A model generated the notes under the pieces. It did no database searches, had not been told where the DNA came from, and saw only the letters and a list, made by a program, of their open reading frames with translations. The translations under genes were made by a program, and so were the position numbers. From positions 1,280,001 through 1,344,000 of the forward strand of contig NZ_CP104311.1 of the NCBI RefSeq assembly GCF_036864975.1: a stretch of 64,000 bases of DNA, in the 5' to 3' direction. Shown here in pieces: positions 47,184 to 54,296 of this stretch. This DNA comes from Methylococcus capsulatus. GTDB taxonomy: Bacteria; Pseudomonadota; Gammaproteobacteria; Methylococcales; Methylococcaceae. Numbering within the stretch: position 1 is the first letter of the stretch; each line of letters begins with the position of its first letter.

Positions 47184-47606
47184 TCAGTGGTCGGGTTGCC
47201 GGATTCTCCAGATATAGCTCGTCGTGAGGAGGTCCAGCAGATGAGCGGCTTCGCAATGAGGGGTATCGAATCTTCCTTCGACGATCTGCTTACCTCTGCC
47301 CGAGTGAACGGTCTCCACGGGGTAGGCCGCCCATCCATGAGGACCGCACTTGGATTCGACCGCCCATTCGAATTCCGTGCGGGTCAGATCTTTGACGGTG
47401 ATGTGCGCACGGCGCTTCTGCAGACTGAGTGATGCGGTCCGCCCCAATGCACGCAGTTCGCTGGAGAACGCCTCCAAGCTCGGGGTGACGACATCGGTGA
47501 AATAGGTCTGGCATTCCCGCTCATGCTCCGCCGTTGCGATTTCCGGGGAGGTCTGCTCGATCGCTCGGAGTTTGAAGAATCGGTGAAGTTTCTCGCGCCA
47601 GTCCAT
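47184..47606 (-). CDS. Hypothetical protein (140 residues)
   Basis: Begins MDWREKLHRFFKLRAIEQTS at ATG 47606. The sequence is soluble and mixed helix/strand with coding-like composition, including KRRAHITVKDLTRTEFEWAV and AAYPVETVHSGRGKQIVEG. It has no membrane segment or signal. The end (TSYIWRIRQPDH) lies where another frame continues with similar character, so a C-terminal frameshift is possible. I do not recognise a family. It sits in the gene-poor stretch next to tRNA-Arg. Confidence 0.55.
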   Translation of the reverse strand: MDWREKLHRFFKLRAIEQTSPEIATAEHERECQTYFTDVVTPSLEAFSSELRALGRTASLSLQKRRAHITVKDLTRTEFEWAVESKCGPHGWAAYPVETVHSGRGKQIVEGRFDTPHCEAAHLLDLLTTSYIWRIRQPDH

Positions 47607-47860
47607 TTATGGGGGGCCTCTTCCGGCAACCAGTCGCCTTCCGCTGGTCGGCCGGCCGCTTCTCAAAGATTCGCCATCGCTTTGTAGCGACGAGAGCTGC
47701 GATCGGTGGCAAGAAAAGGGAAAGCCACCAGCCGCCGCCCGTGGTTTTTGGGACATTAAACTTGGGATTTCCTATGAGCCGGGAACCACTCCGGCTCACG
47801 TGCTGATTTAACGCCTTCCCGACAAGAAATGCAATGCACTCGCATTAGGAGATGTGAGCC
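47607..47860. other. Stretch without an assigned gene
   Basis: Two overlapping opposite-strand frames (47609-47806 plus and 47521-47799 minus) cannot be separated by ribosome site or composition. The minus frame has a hydrophobic segment (WWLSLFLPPIAALVA) and could be a small membrane protein of about 60 residues, but support is weak. Nothing else is seen. Confidence 0.3.
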
Positions 47861-47864
47861 GAAG

Positions 47865-48025
47865 TGGCGGGGGTGTCCTTGCAGCCTTACTCTGGCGGCC
47901 CACGCAAGATTCCGCCGCTTAACCCTGCTCGATTTGGAGCGGGTGCGTTGCCAAGGATAGGCAAGTCGCCTACGCCTGTAGTACGGAATGTCGGATGTTC
48001 AGCGAGGTGAGGGGCCCCCTTTTTG
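47865..48025 (+). ncRNA. Candidate structured RNA (unidentified)
   Basis: There is no coding frame, but hairpins follow one another: GGCGG/CCGCC at 47894-47916, ACCCTGCTC/GGAGCGGGT at 47922-47943, TTGCC/GGCAA at 47948-47964 and a short CTAC/GTAG at 47970-47981. It ends with AGGGGCCCCCT and five T at about 48009-48024. The pattern suggests a transcribed RNA ending in a terminator, but it matches no 6S, RNase P, tmRNA or SRP core motif that I can see. Confidence 0.3.
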
Positions 48026-48078
48026 CGTTGGATGCCCTGATAAGTAAGTGACACATGCGCTTGCCCGTCATCGGTTCG

Positions 48079-48174
48079 TCATGAGTTCTTATCATGACAG
48101 TCATGATGGTGTCATCATCGCATGGTTAGGATTACTTTGGCGCTCTGGTTATGAGTGAGTGCCAAAGTCATCCT
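48079..48174 (+). promoter_or_regulatory. Palindrome cluster and long inverted repeat before a small gene
   Basis: Three TCATGA palindromes occur at 48079, 48092 and 48101. They are followed by an inverted repeat with 14-base arms at 48128-48141 (AGGATTACTTTGGC) and 48161-48174 (GCCAAAGTCATCCT), 13 of 14 positions paired, with a 19-base loop. The repeat ends 25 bases before the ATG at 48200. It could be an operator or a 5' UTR hairpin. Confidence 0.5.
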
Positions 48175-48199
48175 AGAAAATGAACTTGAGGAGGTCGAC

Positions 48200-48370
48200 A
48201 TGGAACAAGAAAAAGATAACTTTTGGTTATATATTGGCGGCTTGATAGTTTTTGTGATCGCTCTCGTGTTCGTCTTCAAGAATACGCATAAGGAAGCGAT
48301 TCCGGAGAAGGCTTATCAGGAAACCTCCAAGGAAATCGACGAGCAGATTGCCAAGGCCAAACAGCAGTAA
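48200..48370 (+). CDS. Small single-span membrane protein (56 residues)
   Basis: ATG 48200 has GAGGAGG five bases upstream. The product begins MEQEKDNFWLYIGGLIVFV, with one membrane helix (about residues 8-27) and a charged tail rich in Lys and Glu. It resembles the 57-residue product at 18586-18759 in length, in the charged start followed by an aromatic W/F-x-YI-x-GL entry into the helix, and in the helical tail. A long inverted repeat lies just upstream. I do not recognise a family. Confidence 0.75.
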   Translation: MEQEKDNFWLYIGGLIVFVIALVFVFKNTHKEAIPEKAYQETSKEIDEQIAKAKQQ

Positions 48371-48438
48371 CATTCACAATCCCGTCTTTTGAGGTGCAGG
48401 GACGTACCTCATCTTCCGAAAATCGAGCCCCGGCCGGG

Positions 48439-49008
48439 TCAGTGCCAACCGCCGTAATTTTTGGTCGGATCTCCGCGGAAGCCCGAAGATGTTTTGTCCT
48501 CGTCCGGCATGGAGGTGCTGAGTACGGCCGCGGCCATCAGGTTTTTCCGTGTATAGCCGCCCAGGGATTTGGCTTTTTCGGCTATCGCCGTAGTCAGCGG
48601 GTTAATGTTGTAGTTGGTCATCGATGCATCGGCAATGGCCAGAGTGAGCGGTTTTCCATTTTCGACCCCGGCGTCGGGATGGACCTGCAGCAGGATGGGC
48701 AAAAGGGTACCGGCCGGGATCACGATGGAATACCGGCTGGTATTTTCCAGGGTACTTATGGAAATGACGTTGCCTTTTTCGTCAGTGGCCAGGATTTTGC
48801 CATTGGTGATGGCGCCGTTCTGGCCGGTTACAGTTCCGGCGAGCGTCGTATCTTTTTCGTATTTTTGCACTGGCTCGTTGACGGCAGTGCCGCTATTCGA
48901 CTCATCGCCGCAGCCGGTCAGAAGAGCGGCCGCACTCAGCAGCAGCACTAAAGTGCTCCCCAATCCTTTCCGGATAGGGCCTGATGGAAGCGCGTGAAAA
49001 ATCGTCAT
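48439..49008 (-). CDS. Lipoprotein (189 residues)
   Basis: ATG 49008 has GAGGAG eight bases upstream. A signal peptide ends in lipobox LLTGC (Cys33), followed by GDESNSGTAV. The mature part has a beta-rich segment (LAGTVTGQNGAITNGKILAT, YSIVIPAGTLLPILLQVHP) resembling carboxypeptidase-regulatory or Ig-like folds, then an alpha-helical stretch and a C-terminus ending NYGGWH. It is probably surface or periplasm exposed. No named family. Confidence 0.75.
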   Translation of the reverse strand: MTIFHALPSGPIRKGLGSTLVLLLSAAALLTGCGDESNSGTAVNEPVQKYEKDTTLAGTVTGQNGAITNGKILATDEKGNVISISTLENTSRYSIVIPAGTLLPILLQVHPDAGVENGKPLTLAIADASMTNYNINPLTTAIAEKAKSLGGYTRKNLMAAAVLSTSMPDEDKTSSGFRGDPTKNYGGWH

Positions 49009-49409
49009 AAGTGTCTCCTCATTTGATCTTATTTTTATCGGCTGGCGTTTTTCCGTATGCATTCCAGGGGGGATTCCGGCAGGGTTTTCGTGAGGCGGAC
49101 TCGGCAGTTTCGGTCATGCGCTGCAAGAACGGTACCGCGGCACCAAGACGTTGTTGCGTCTGGCTGTTCTGCAATACGAACGCCTGAGGAAAGACATCGG
49201 CGCCAGGAAACGCTGGAAGTGTGCGAGACGGTACGCCAGCGGAACGGTCCGACCCAGGGGGCGAGCCATGCGGAGCCGTGATAGCGGTTGAGATGGAGAT
49301 CCACATGGGCCGATACCCCTTCGGTCATCGGGACGGCGAAGCAGTATACCAATACGGAGTAAGACCCGGCTCGGGACTCGGCGCCGGATTGAGCGTAGGC
49401 GGCGTCTTT
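49009..49409. other. Intergenic stretch with one doubtful frame
   Basis: A minus frame at 49019-49306 (95 residues, middle part LQNSQTQQRLGAAVPFLQRM) ends inside the ribosome site of the lipoprotein gene and could be a short upstream gene, but it has no clear ribosome site and competes with a minus frame at 49035-49352 and a plus frame at 49057-49281. I cannot support any of the three. No terminator is seen. Confidence 0.3.
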
Positions 49410-49649
49410 TTAGACGACGCCGAAAATTTTGCTCGCAAGTTCCTTTTGGGCCAAGTGCTCGATCATCGTATCCACGAACGCCTCGATCCTGCGTTTTTCC
49501 TCCCGGCTAAGGGAAGGGTAGGCCCGCTTGTACGCCGCATTGAAGCCTTGGATGTCCTGGAGCGTATACGGTGCTCGGATACCGGCGATATAGCTCGAAA
49601 CGTCCTGAAATGCTTGTGAGAACAGAGGAATTGCCTGAACGGTATTCAT
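49410..49649 (-). CDS. Hypothetical protein (79 residues)
   Basis: Begins MNTVQAIPLFSQAFQDVSSY at ATG 49649. It is a soluble, mostly helical small protein (YKRAYPSLSREEKRRIEAFV, EHLAQKELASKIFG). The ribosome site is a weak AGGT. The composition looks coding, but no family is recognised. A Fur box lies 124 bases upstream and could influence it as well as the opposite-strand transcript. Confidence 0.5.
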   Translation of the reverse strand: MNTVQAIPLFSQAFQDVSSYIAGIRAPYTLQDIQGFNAAYKRAYPSLSREEKRRIEAFVDTMIEHLAQKELASKIFGVV

Positions 49650-49772
49650 ACGACGGACCTATCTACCCGGGACCAGCTTGAGGACGACAGGTTGGAAGTC
49701 TATACATCGCCCAGATAATGAACAATATGTAAAGATTCTAATCTATGTTTCCTGAAATTGAACAGTAGGGGT

Positions 49773-49791
49773 GTTGTTGATAATCATTCTC
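49773..49791. promoter_or_regulatory. Fur box
   Basis: GTTGTTGATAATCATTCTC matches the 19-base Fur consensus GATAATGATAATCATTATC at 15 of 19 positions, including the full central GATAATCATT core. It lies in a promoter-sized gap before a non-coding stretch that ends in a strong terminator. This implies repression under iron-replete conditions; the regulator assignment follows from the motif. Confidence 0.65.
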
Positions 49792-49796
49792 GTATT

Positions 49797-49989
49797 GTGA
49801 TAGCCTGTTCCAGGTATCGGGGCTCGTCCGGAAGTTGTCCGGTGAGGCCATTGTTGGCAGCCCCTGGTCGGCGGTTCCGGCGTTATTTCCTTGCCGGAAC
49901 CTTGTTTCTCTGTGGCGTGTGTCCGGGAAGGGAATGCCCCTCTTAGGACCCGGCTGGCGAATGTCGCCGCCAGGGTCTTTTTTTTTTTT
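49797..49989 (+). ncRNA. Candidate Fur-regulated small RNA
   Basis: About 190 bases lie between the Fur box and a strong intrinsic terminator, with no supportable coding frame. Centrally, GGTTCCGGC (49873-49881) and GCCGGAACC (49893-49901) form a perfect nine-pair stem. Its 11-base loop GTTATTTCCTT contains TTTCCTT, complementary to Shine-Dalgarno-like AAGGAAA. An iron-controlled promoter, stem with anti-SD loop and a terminator with a long U-tail are the hallmarks of a base-pairing sRNA such as RyhB or PrrF. The transcription start is not fixed: no convincing -10 is seen. Confidence 0.5.
49947..49989 (+). terminator. Strong intrinsic terminator
   Basis: GACCCGGCTGGCG and CGCCGCCAGGGTC (49947-49977) form a GC-rich hairpin closed by GACCC/GGGTC, followed by 12 consecutive T at 49978-49989. 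It ends the candidate sRNA on the plus strand. Confidence 0.8.
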
Positions 49990-50040
49990 CTGGCGATGCC
50001 GTGGGAGAGTCTTGATGAGGCTTCAAATCGCCGGCCCCTC

Positions 50041-51471
50041 TCATCCTTTGATGCACACGATCGGTTCCAGCCGGGCGACCAGCCGCGCCAGCCCGGCCCG
50101 GTCGGAGGCCCGTACTACGGCGTGAACGTCTTTGTAGGCGCCTGGGGCTTCCTCGGCGACGCCTCGGTACGAAGGGCTACGTATGAGGATGCCGCGTTCG
50201 GCGAGCTGGTCGATCACCTGCCTCCCCTGCCAGGTCCGGGTGGCCTGGTGGCGGCTCATGCTGCGGCCGGCGCCGTGGCAGGCGGAGGCGAAGGACAGCA
50301 TCTCGCTCCGCGACGTGCCGGCCAGGATGTAGGAAGCCGTGCCCATGGAGCCGCCGATGAGCACGGGCTGGCCGGTTTCCGCGAATACCGCTGGCAACTC
50401 TGGATGGCCAGGCCCGAAGGCGCGGGTCGCGCCCTTGCGGTGGACGTAGAGGCGGCGACGCTCGCCGGCCACGAGGTGCTCCTCAAATTTGCAGGTGTTG
50501 TGGGAAACGTCGTACAGCAGCTCCAGCCGGGCTGTGGGCAGCACGCGGGCGAACACTTGTCGGGTGAGGTGGGTGAGTATCTGCCGGTTGGCAAGGGCAC
50601 AGTTGATGGCGGCGCGCATGGCGCCGAGGTAGTCCTGCCCGACTTCGGACTCGATCGGCGCGCAGGCCAGTTCGCGGTCGGGCAGGGCGATGCCGTATTG
50701 CTTGGCCGCACCCTGCATCAGGCGCAGGTATTCGGTGCCGATCTGGTGGCCCAGACCGCGCGAGCCGCAATGGATGCTGACGACCAGATCGCCCGCCGCG
50801 ATGCCGAAGGACTGGGCAGTCCCGGGGTCGAAGATCTCGGCCACTTCCTGAACTTCCAAGTAGTGATTGCCTGAGCCGAGGGTACCCATTTCCGCGCGCT
50901 GGCGTTCTTTCGCGCGGGCCGAGACGTTGTCCGGCCGGGCGCCTTCCATGCGACCGTGTTCCTCGATGCGGGTCAGGTCATGGGACTCGCCCCAGCCCTG
51001 TTCCACCGCCCATTGCGCGCCGCCTTTCAGCATGGCATCGAGGTTCTGGAGGTCCAGCCGGATCTTGCCGTGGCTGCCGAGCCCGACCGGGATATCGGCA
51101 TAGAGGGCGTCGGCCAGCTTGGTTTTAACCGGTTCGACGGCGGAACGCTTCAGGCCCGTGAGCAGGGTGCGTACACCGCAGGAAACGTCGAAGCCGACGC
51201 CGCCGGCCGAAACCACGCCGCCCGCGCCGGCATCGAAAGCCGCCACGCCGCCGATGGGAAAGCCATAACCCCAGTGAGCATCGGGCATCGCATAGCTGGC
51301 CTGAACGATGCCAGGCAGTCTAGCGACGTTGGCGGCCTGTTCCAGCACCTTGTCGTCCATGGCGCGGACCAGCGCCTCGTCGCCATACAAAATGACGGGG
51401 ACGCGCATTCCGGCTTCCGGATTCAGGCGCCAGCTGCAGGCGTCGAGCTGTTCGAGACGGTCGATATTCAT
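50041..51471 (-). CDS. rtcB: RNA-splicing ligase RtcB
   Basis: A 476-residue GTP- and Mn-dependent ligase that joins 2',3'-cyclic phosphate (or 3'-phosphate) and 5'-OH RNA ends. Conserved segments are VGFDVSCGVRTLLTG (metal cysteine), EMGTLGSGNHYLEVQ, VVSIHCGSRGLGHQIG and ASACHGAGRSMSRHQA, which holds the guanylylated histidine. ATG 51471 has GAGG upstream; the longer frame overlaps archease. It lies 14 bases after the archease gene. The sigma-54 regulator RtcR is not in this window. Confidence 0.96.
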   Translation of the reverse strand: MNIDRLEQLDACSWRLNPEAGMRVPVILYGDEALVRAMDDKVLEQAANVARLPGIVQASYAMPDAHWGYGFPIGGVAAFDAGAGGVVSAGGVGFDVSCGVRTLLTGLKRSAVEPVKTKLADALYADIPVGLGSHGKIRLDLQNLDAMLKGGAQWAVEQGWGESHDLTRIEEHGRMEGARPDNVSARAKERQRAEMGTLGSGNHYLEVQEVAEIFDPGTAQSFGIAAGDLVVSIHCGSRGLGHQIGTEYLRLMQGAAKQYGIALPDRELACAPIESEVGQDYLGAMRAAINCALANRQILTHLTRQVFARVLPTARLELLYDVSHNTCKFEEHLVAGERRRLYVHRKGATRAFGPGHPELPAVFAETGQPVLIGGSMGTASYILAGTSRSEMLSFASACHGAGRSMSRHQATRTWQGRQVIDQLAERGILIRSPSYRGVAEEAPGAYKDVHAVVRASDRAGLARLVARLEPIVCIKG

Positions 51472-51485
51472 GGCAATCCTCCCGG

Positions 51486-51917
51486 TTACACGTCCACCAC
51501 GCACTGCGCGCGCCACCCGCCGTCCGCTTCGCGTTCCACCTTGAGTTCGGTGTAGGTGGCGCCCTTGATTTCCACCGCGGGCCGATGGCGCTGCGGGTCC
51601 AGCGGCTCGCCCCAGGCGACACCTTTGAGTCGGCCACCGGCGATGTCGACCCGGAACCGCCCGAACACCATGTGTCGCACCGCCATTTCGTAGATGAGGG
51701 CGTTGAGCCAGTCCACCAACGCCAATTCCAGGTCGGCGGCCTCGCATTCCACTTCGACTTTTTCCAATGCCCGGATCGAAGTCGGGTCACAGATCACCGC
51801 CGACAGCGCCAGTGCCGCCTGTGCGAAGGCTTCTTCCGGCGTGGCGCCGAAGCCCCGCACGCCGATGTCGGCCATGTGCTCGAAAAGCTCCCAATGGGGG
51901 GAATCGGAGTCGATCAT
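51486..51917 (-). CDS. Archease
   Basis: A 143-residue archease family protein that speeds RtcB turnover and guanylylation. Family features are HWELFEHMADIGVRGFGATPEEAFAQ near the start (split as HMADIGVRGFG and PEEAFAQAA), a central DWLNALIYEMAVRHMVF and terminal conserved Asp. It is upstream of and co-directional with rtcB, the usual pairing. Confidence 0.93.
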   Translation of the reverse strand: MIDSDSPHWELFEHMADIGVRGFGATPEEAFAQAALALSAVICDPTSIRALEKVEVECEAADLELALVDWLNALIYEMAVRHMVFGRFRVDIAGGRLKGVAWGEPLDPQRHRPAVEIKGATYTELKVEREADGGWRAQCVVDV

Positions 51918-51981
51918 TGGGATACGTCCCGGGTGGTTCGGATTATGATCGGCATCGTAGCGAATTTATGGAAGCAACGAC

Positions 51982-52479
51982 ATGGGCGCTGAAACCACGG
52001 GACTGACCGCTCGCCTGCTCATCCTGCTGATGGTGGCGAACGGCATGCCTATCTTGCTGCGTAAGCTGTTGGGTGAGCGCTTCGGCTGGCCGGTGGATGG
52101 CGGCTGCCGATTTCCGGACGGGCGGCCATGGTTCGGTCCGAGCAAGACCTGGCGAGGGCTGGTTTGCGGCATAGGCGCAGCGGCGGCAGCCGCGCCGCTG
52201 CTGGGGCAGCCATGGCAGCTCGGGGCGCTGGTCGGTGCGGCATCGCTGGCTGGAGACCTGTTATCCAGCTTTCTCAAGCGGCGGCTTGGAATCGTTCCCA
52301 GCGGCATGGCGCTGGGCCTCGACCAGATACCGGAATCGCTGTTGCCGCTGCTGGCCGTGCAGGGGCGCTTCGGACTGGAATGGAGCTACATTGCCTGGTT
52401 CGTCATCGTGTTCATCGTTCTTGAACTGACTTTGTCGGCCGTTCTTTACCGTTTTCGCATCCGCAACCGCCCTTATTGA
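51982..52479 (+). CDS. CDP-archaeol synthase family membrane protein (CarS-like)
   Basis: A 165-residue polytopic membrane protein with GWPVDGGCRFPDGRPWFG and SKTWRGLVCGI, the substrate-binding motifs of the CarS/CdsA-related DUF46 family, and KRRLGIVPSGMALGLDQIPE towards the C-terminus. Archaeal members transfer CTP to unsaturated archaetidic acid. Bacterial members probably act on a different lipid phosphate; the substrate here is unknown. It overlaps the convergent phosphoesterase by 7 bases. Confidence 0.8.
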   Translation: MGAETTGLTARLLILLMVANGMPILLRKLLGERFGWPVDGGCRFPDGRPWFGPSKTWRGLVCGIGAAAAAAPLLGQPWQLGALVGAASLAGDLLSSFLKRRLGIVPSGMALGLDQIPESLLPLLAVQGRFGLEWSYIAWFVIVFIVLELTLSAVLYRFRIRNRPY

Positions 52480-53456
52480 GCCGGCTGGCGCGACAGCCGG
52501 TGCAGCGTGATTTCCGGGGGACAGTTCAGGCGGACGTCCAGGATGGAAACTCCGGAGCCAGCCGAGGTGTAGCCTTGCATGCGGTGATAGCGCCAGTAGC
52601 CGCGGCCGAACGCGCGGGGACAGCGGGCGTTCAATGTCAGGGCAATGCCGCCGGGCAGGCAGATCTGGCCGCCATGGGTGTGGCCGCTGAGCATGATGTC
52701 GAAATCGGCGTAGGCGGCATGGCGGTATAGTTCGGGCGAGTGGGACAGCAGGATGGAGACGGCGCCTTTCGGGATCGGATCGGCGGCTTTTTCAATGTTG
52801 TCCGCCCGGTAATAATGCGGGTCATCGACGCCGGCGAGGAAGATGGAGGCGCCGTCCCGGCTGATCTCGCGTGCTTCGTTGAGGAGCATGCTCACACCCA
52901 AGTCTTCGATCTCCGGCGCCATGCGGATGGTGTCGTGGTTGCCCAAGATGGCGAACACCGGCTTCTCGATATGTGGGCGCACCCGCGCAAAGCCAGCGAT
53001 GGCGCTCCCGTAGGGCCCGAAGGTGCGGGCGCGAAAATCGCCGGTCAGTACGCAGGCGTCGTAATGCCCGGCCTGGTCGATGGCGCGGATCAGGGCGTCC
53101 GGCAGATCGAGGGCCATGTCCAGGTGCAGGTCGCTGATGTGCAGCAGGGTATAACCTTCGAAAGCTTCCGGCAGGTGCGGCAGTGTGAACTCGTTGCGGC
53201 GGATCTCGATGCGGCGGGCGGCGCGCTGGCCGGGCTGATAAAGGAGGCTCAGTTTGAGCATGCGCCGCAGCAGGGTATGCAGGCGGTTCCAGTTCTCGAT
53301 GTGGAAAAAATTGCGACCCTGTCCGAAGATGCGGGCCTCGAAATCTTGCTCGATGCCCAGTCGCTGGTTCAGATGGCAGCGACCGATCCGCCGTTCCAGG
53401 CGTGCGTACGTATCGGCCTGGATAGGCGGACATACAGGGTGGTGGCACCCTGTCAT
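52473..53456 (-). CDS. Metallophosphoesterase (YaeI-like)
   Basis: A 327-residue calcineurin-like phosphoesterase. The five motifs are LLHISDLHLD, CVLTGDFRA, AILGNHDT, LLSHSPE and LSGHTHGGQICLPGG, giving a full dimetal centre. ATG 53456 is coupled (ATGA) to the end of the preceding small gene. No signal peptide is apparent. E. coli YaeI is a phosphodiesterase of uncertain substrate. Confidence 0.87.
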   Translation of the reverse strand: MTGCHHPVCPPIQADTYARLERRIGRCHLNQRLGIEQDFEARIFGQGRNFFHIENWNRLHTLLRRMLKLSLLYQPGQRAARRIEIRRNEFTLPHLPEAFEGYTLLHISDLHLDMALDLPDALIRAIDQAGHYDACVLTGDFRARTFGPYGSAIAGFARVRPHIEKPVFAILGNHDTIRMAPEIEDLGVSMLLNEAREISRDGASIFLAGVDDPHYYRADNIEKAADPIPKGAVSILLSHSPELYRHAAYADFDIMLSGHTHGGQICLPGGIALTLNARCPRAFGRGYWRYHRMQGYTSAGSGVSILDVRLNCPPEITLHRLSRQPAQ

Positions 53457-53767
53457 GGTATGTGTACGACCTGATCGAGCAGACGCGCCAGCTTGGCGAT
53501 GGCGTTTTCTACGGACTTGAAGGTGTCCACGGCATCCGCCGGGTTCTTGGTTAGCTTTTCCACCTTGCCGGCCGCCGATGAAATGGCTTGTAATGCCTGC
53601 TGGTAGGAGGGGGCTTCGGAGTTGAGCGAGGCGGCCACCAGATCGATTTTCTGCTGGAACAACTGGTCCAGCAGCTCGTCGCTTTGTTCCGCGAGCGCCG
53701 GCATGGTGGTGCTGATGGTTTCGAGCGCCTGAATGGTTTTCTGCAGGTCGGCTATCAGTCGGTCCAT
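53453..53767 (-). CDS. Conserved-looking helical protein (104 residues)
   Basis: Begins MDRLIADLQKTIQALETIST; a soluble all-helical protein with repeated amphipathic heptads and no motif. It ends in an ATGA overlap with the phosphoesterase gene, so the two are likely co-translated. I recognise no family. Confidence 0.7.
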   Translation of the reverse strand: MDRLIADLQKTIQALETISTTMPALAEQSDELLDQLFQQKIDLVAASLNSEAPSYQQALQAISSAAGKVEKLTKNPADAVDTFKSVENAIAKLARLLDQVVHIP

Positions 53768-53910
53768 AGTCGGTAAGCTCCCGTGCCTTCATTCATTAAA
53801 TTGGCCCACATGATGCCATGACGAGGAGTGTCCTGGACGTGGCGGGTCGGAGTTATTTTGACGAGTTGAGCGGAATCAAGCAAAGGCATCGAAGAAGGAG
53901 AAAGCCGGTC

Positions 53911-54285
53911 ATGGACCTGCCCGAGATACAGCAACAGTTGCGCGAATTCGCCGCCGAGCGGCACTGGGACCCGTTCCATACGCCGAAGAATCTGGTTATG
54001 GCGCTGGCGGTGGAGAGCGCGGAGCTCATGGAGCATTTTCAGTGGCTGACGCCAGAACAGTCGCTGGTCGTGGGCGATGATCCCGACCTCCGGCAGGCTG
54101 TGGCCGAAGAGGTGGCGGACGTGGCGATCTATTTGATCCGCCTGGCCGACCAGCTGGGGATCGATCTGGAAACCGCCATTCGGGATAAGATGAAGCGCAA
54201 TGCAGAGAAGTATCCGGTGCATCTGGCCAAAGGCAACGCCGTCAAATACAACCGGCGCAAAATGCCTTGTCGGGAAGAGGATTAG
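53911..54285 (+). CDS. MazG-like nucleotide pyrophosphohydrolase
   Basis: A 124-residue all-alpha NTP pyrophosphatase of the MazG/dCTPase type. EVADVAIYLIRLADQLGIDL and ALAVESAELMEHFQWLTPEQ carry the E-x2-E and E-x-x-D metal-binding helices. ATG 53911 has AAGGAG upstream; the longer frame from 53818 has none. It probably cleanses the nucleotide pool. Confidence 0.85.
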   Translation: MDLPEIQQQLREFAAERHWDPFHTPKNLVMALAVESAELMEHFQWLTPEQSLVVGDDPDLRQAVAEEVADVAIYLIRLADQLGIDLETAIRDKMKRNAEKYPVHLAKGNAVKYNRRKMPCREED

Positions 54286-54296
54286 GAAATCGGGTT

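Noticed and set aside
47865-48025. Identification as 6S RNA, SRP RNA, RNase P RNA or tmRNA
   Set aside because: None of the conserved cores (such as GGAAGGAAGCAGCC of SRP RNA or the RNase P AGGAAAGTCC segment) is present.
49758-49946. 62-residue frame across the Fur box
   Set aside because: Its ATG lies upstream of the Fur box and presumed promoter, so it would not be in the Fur-controlled transcript; no ribosome site.
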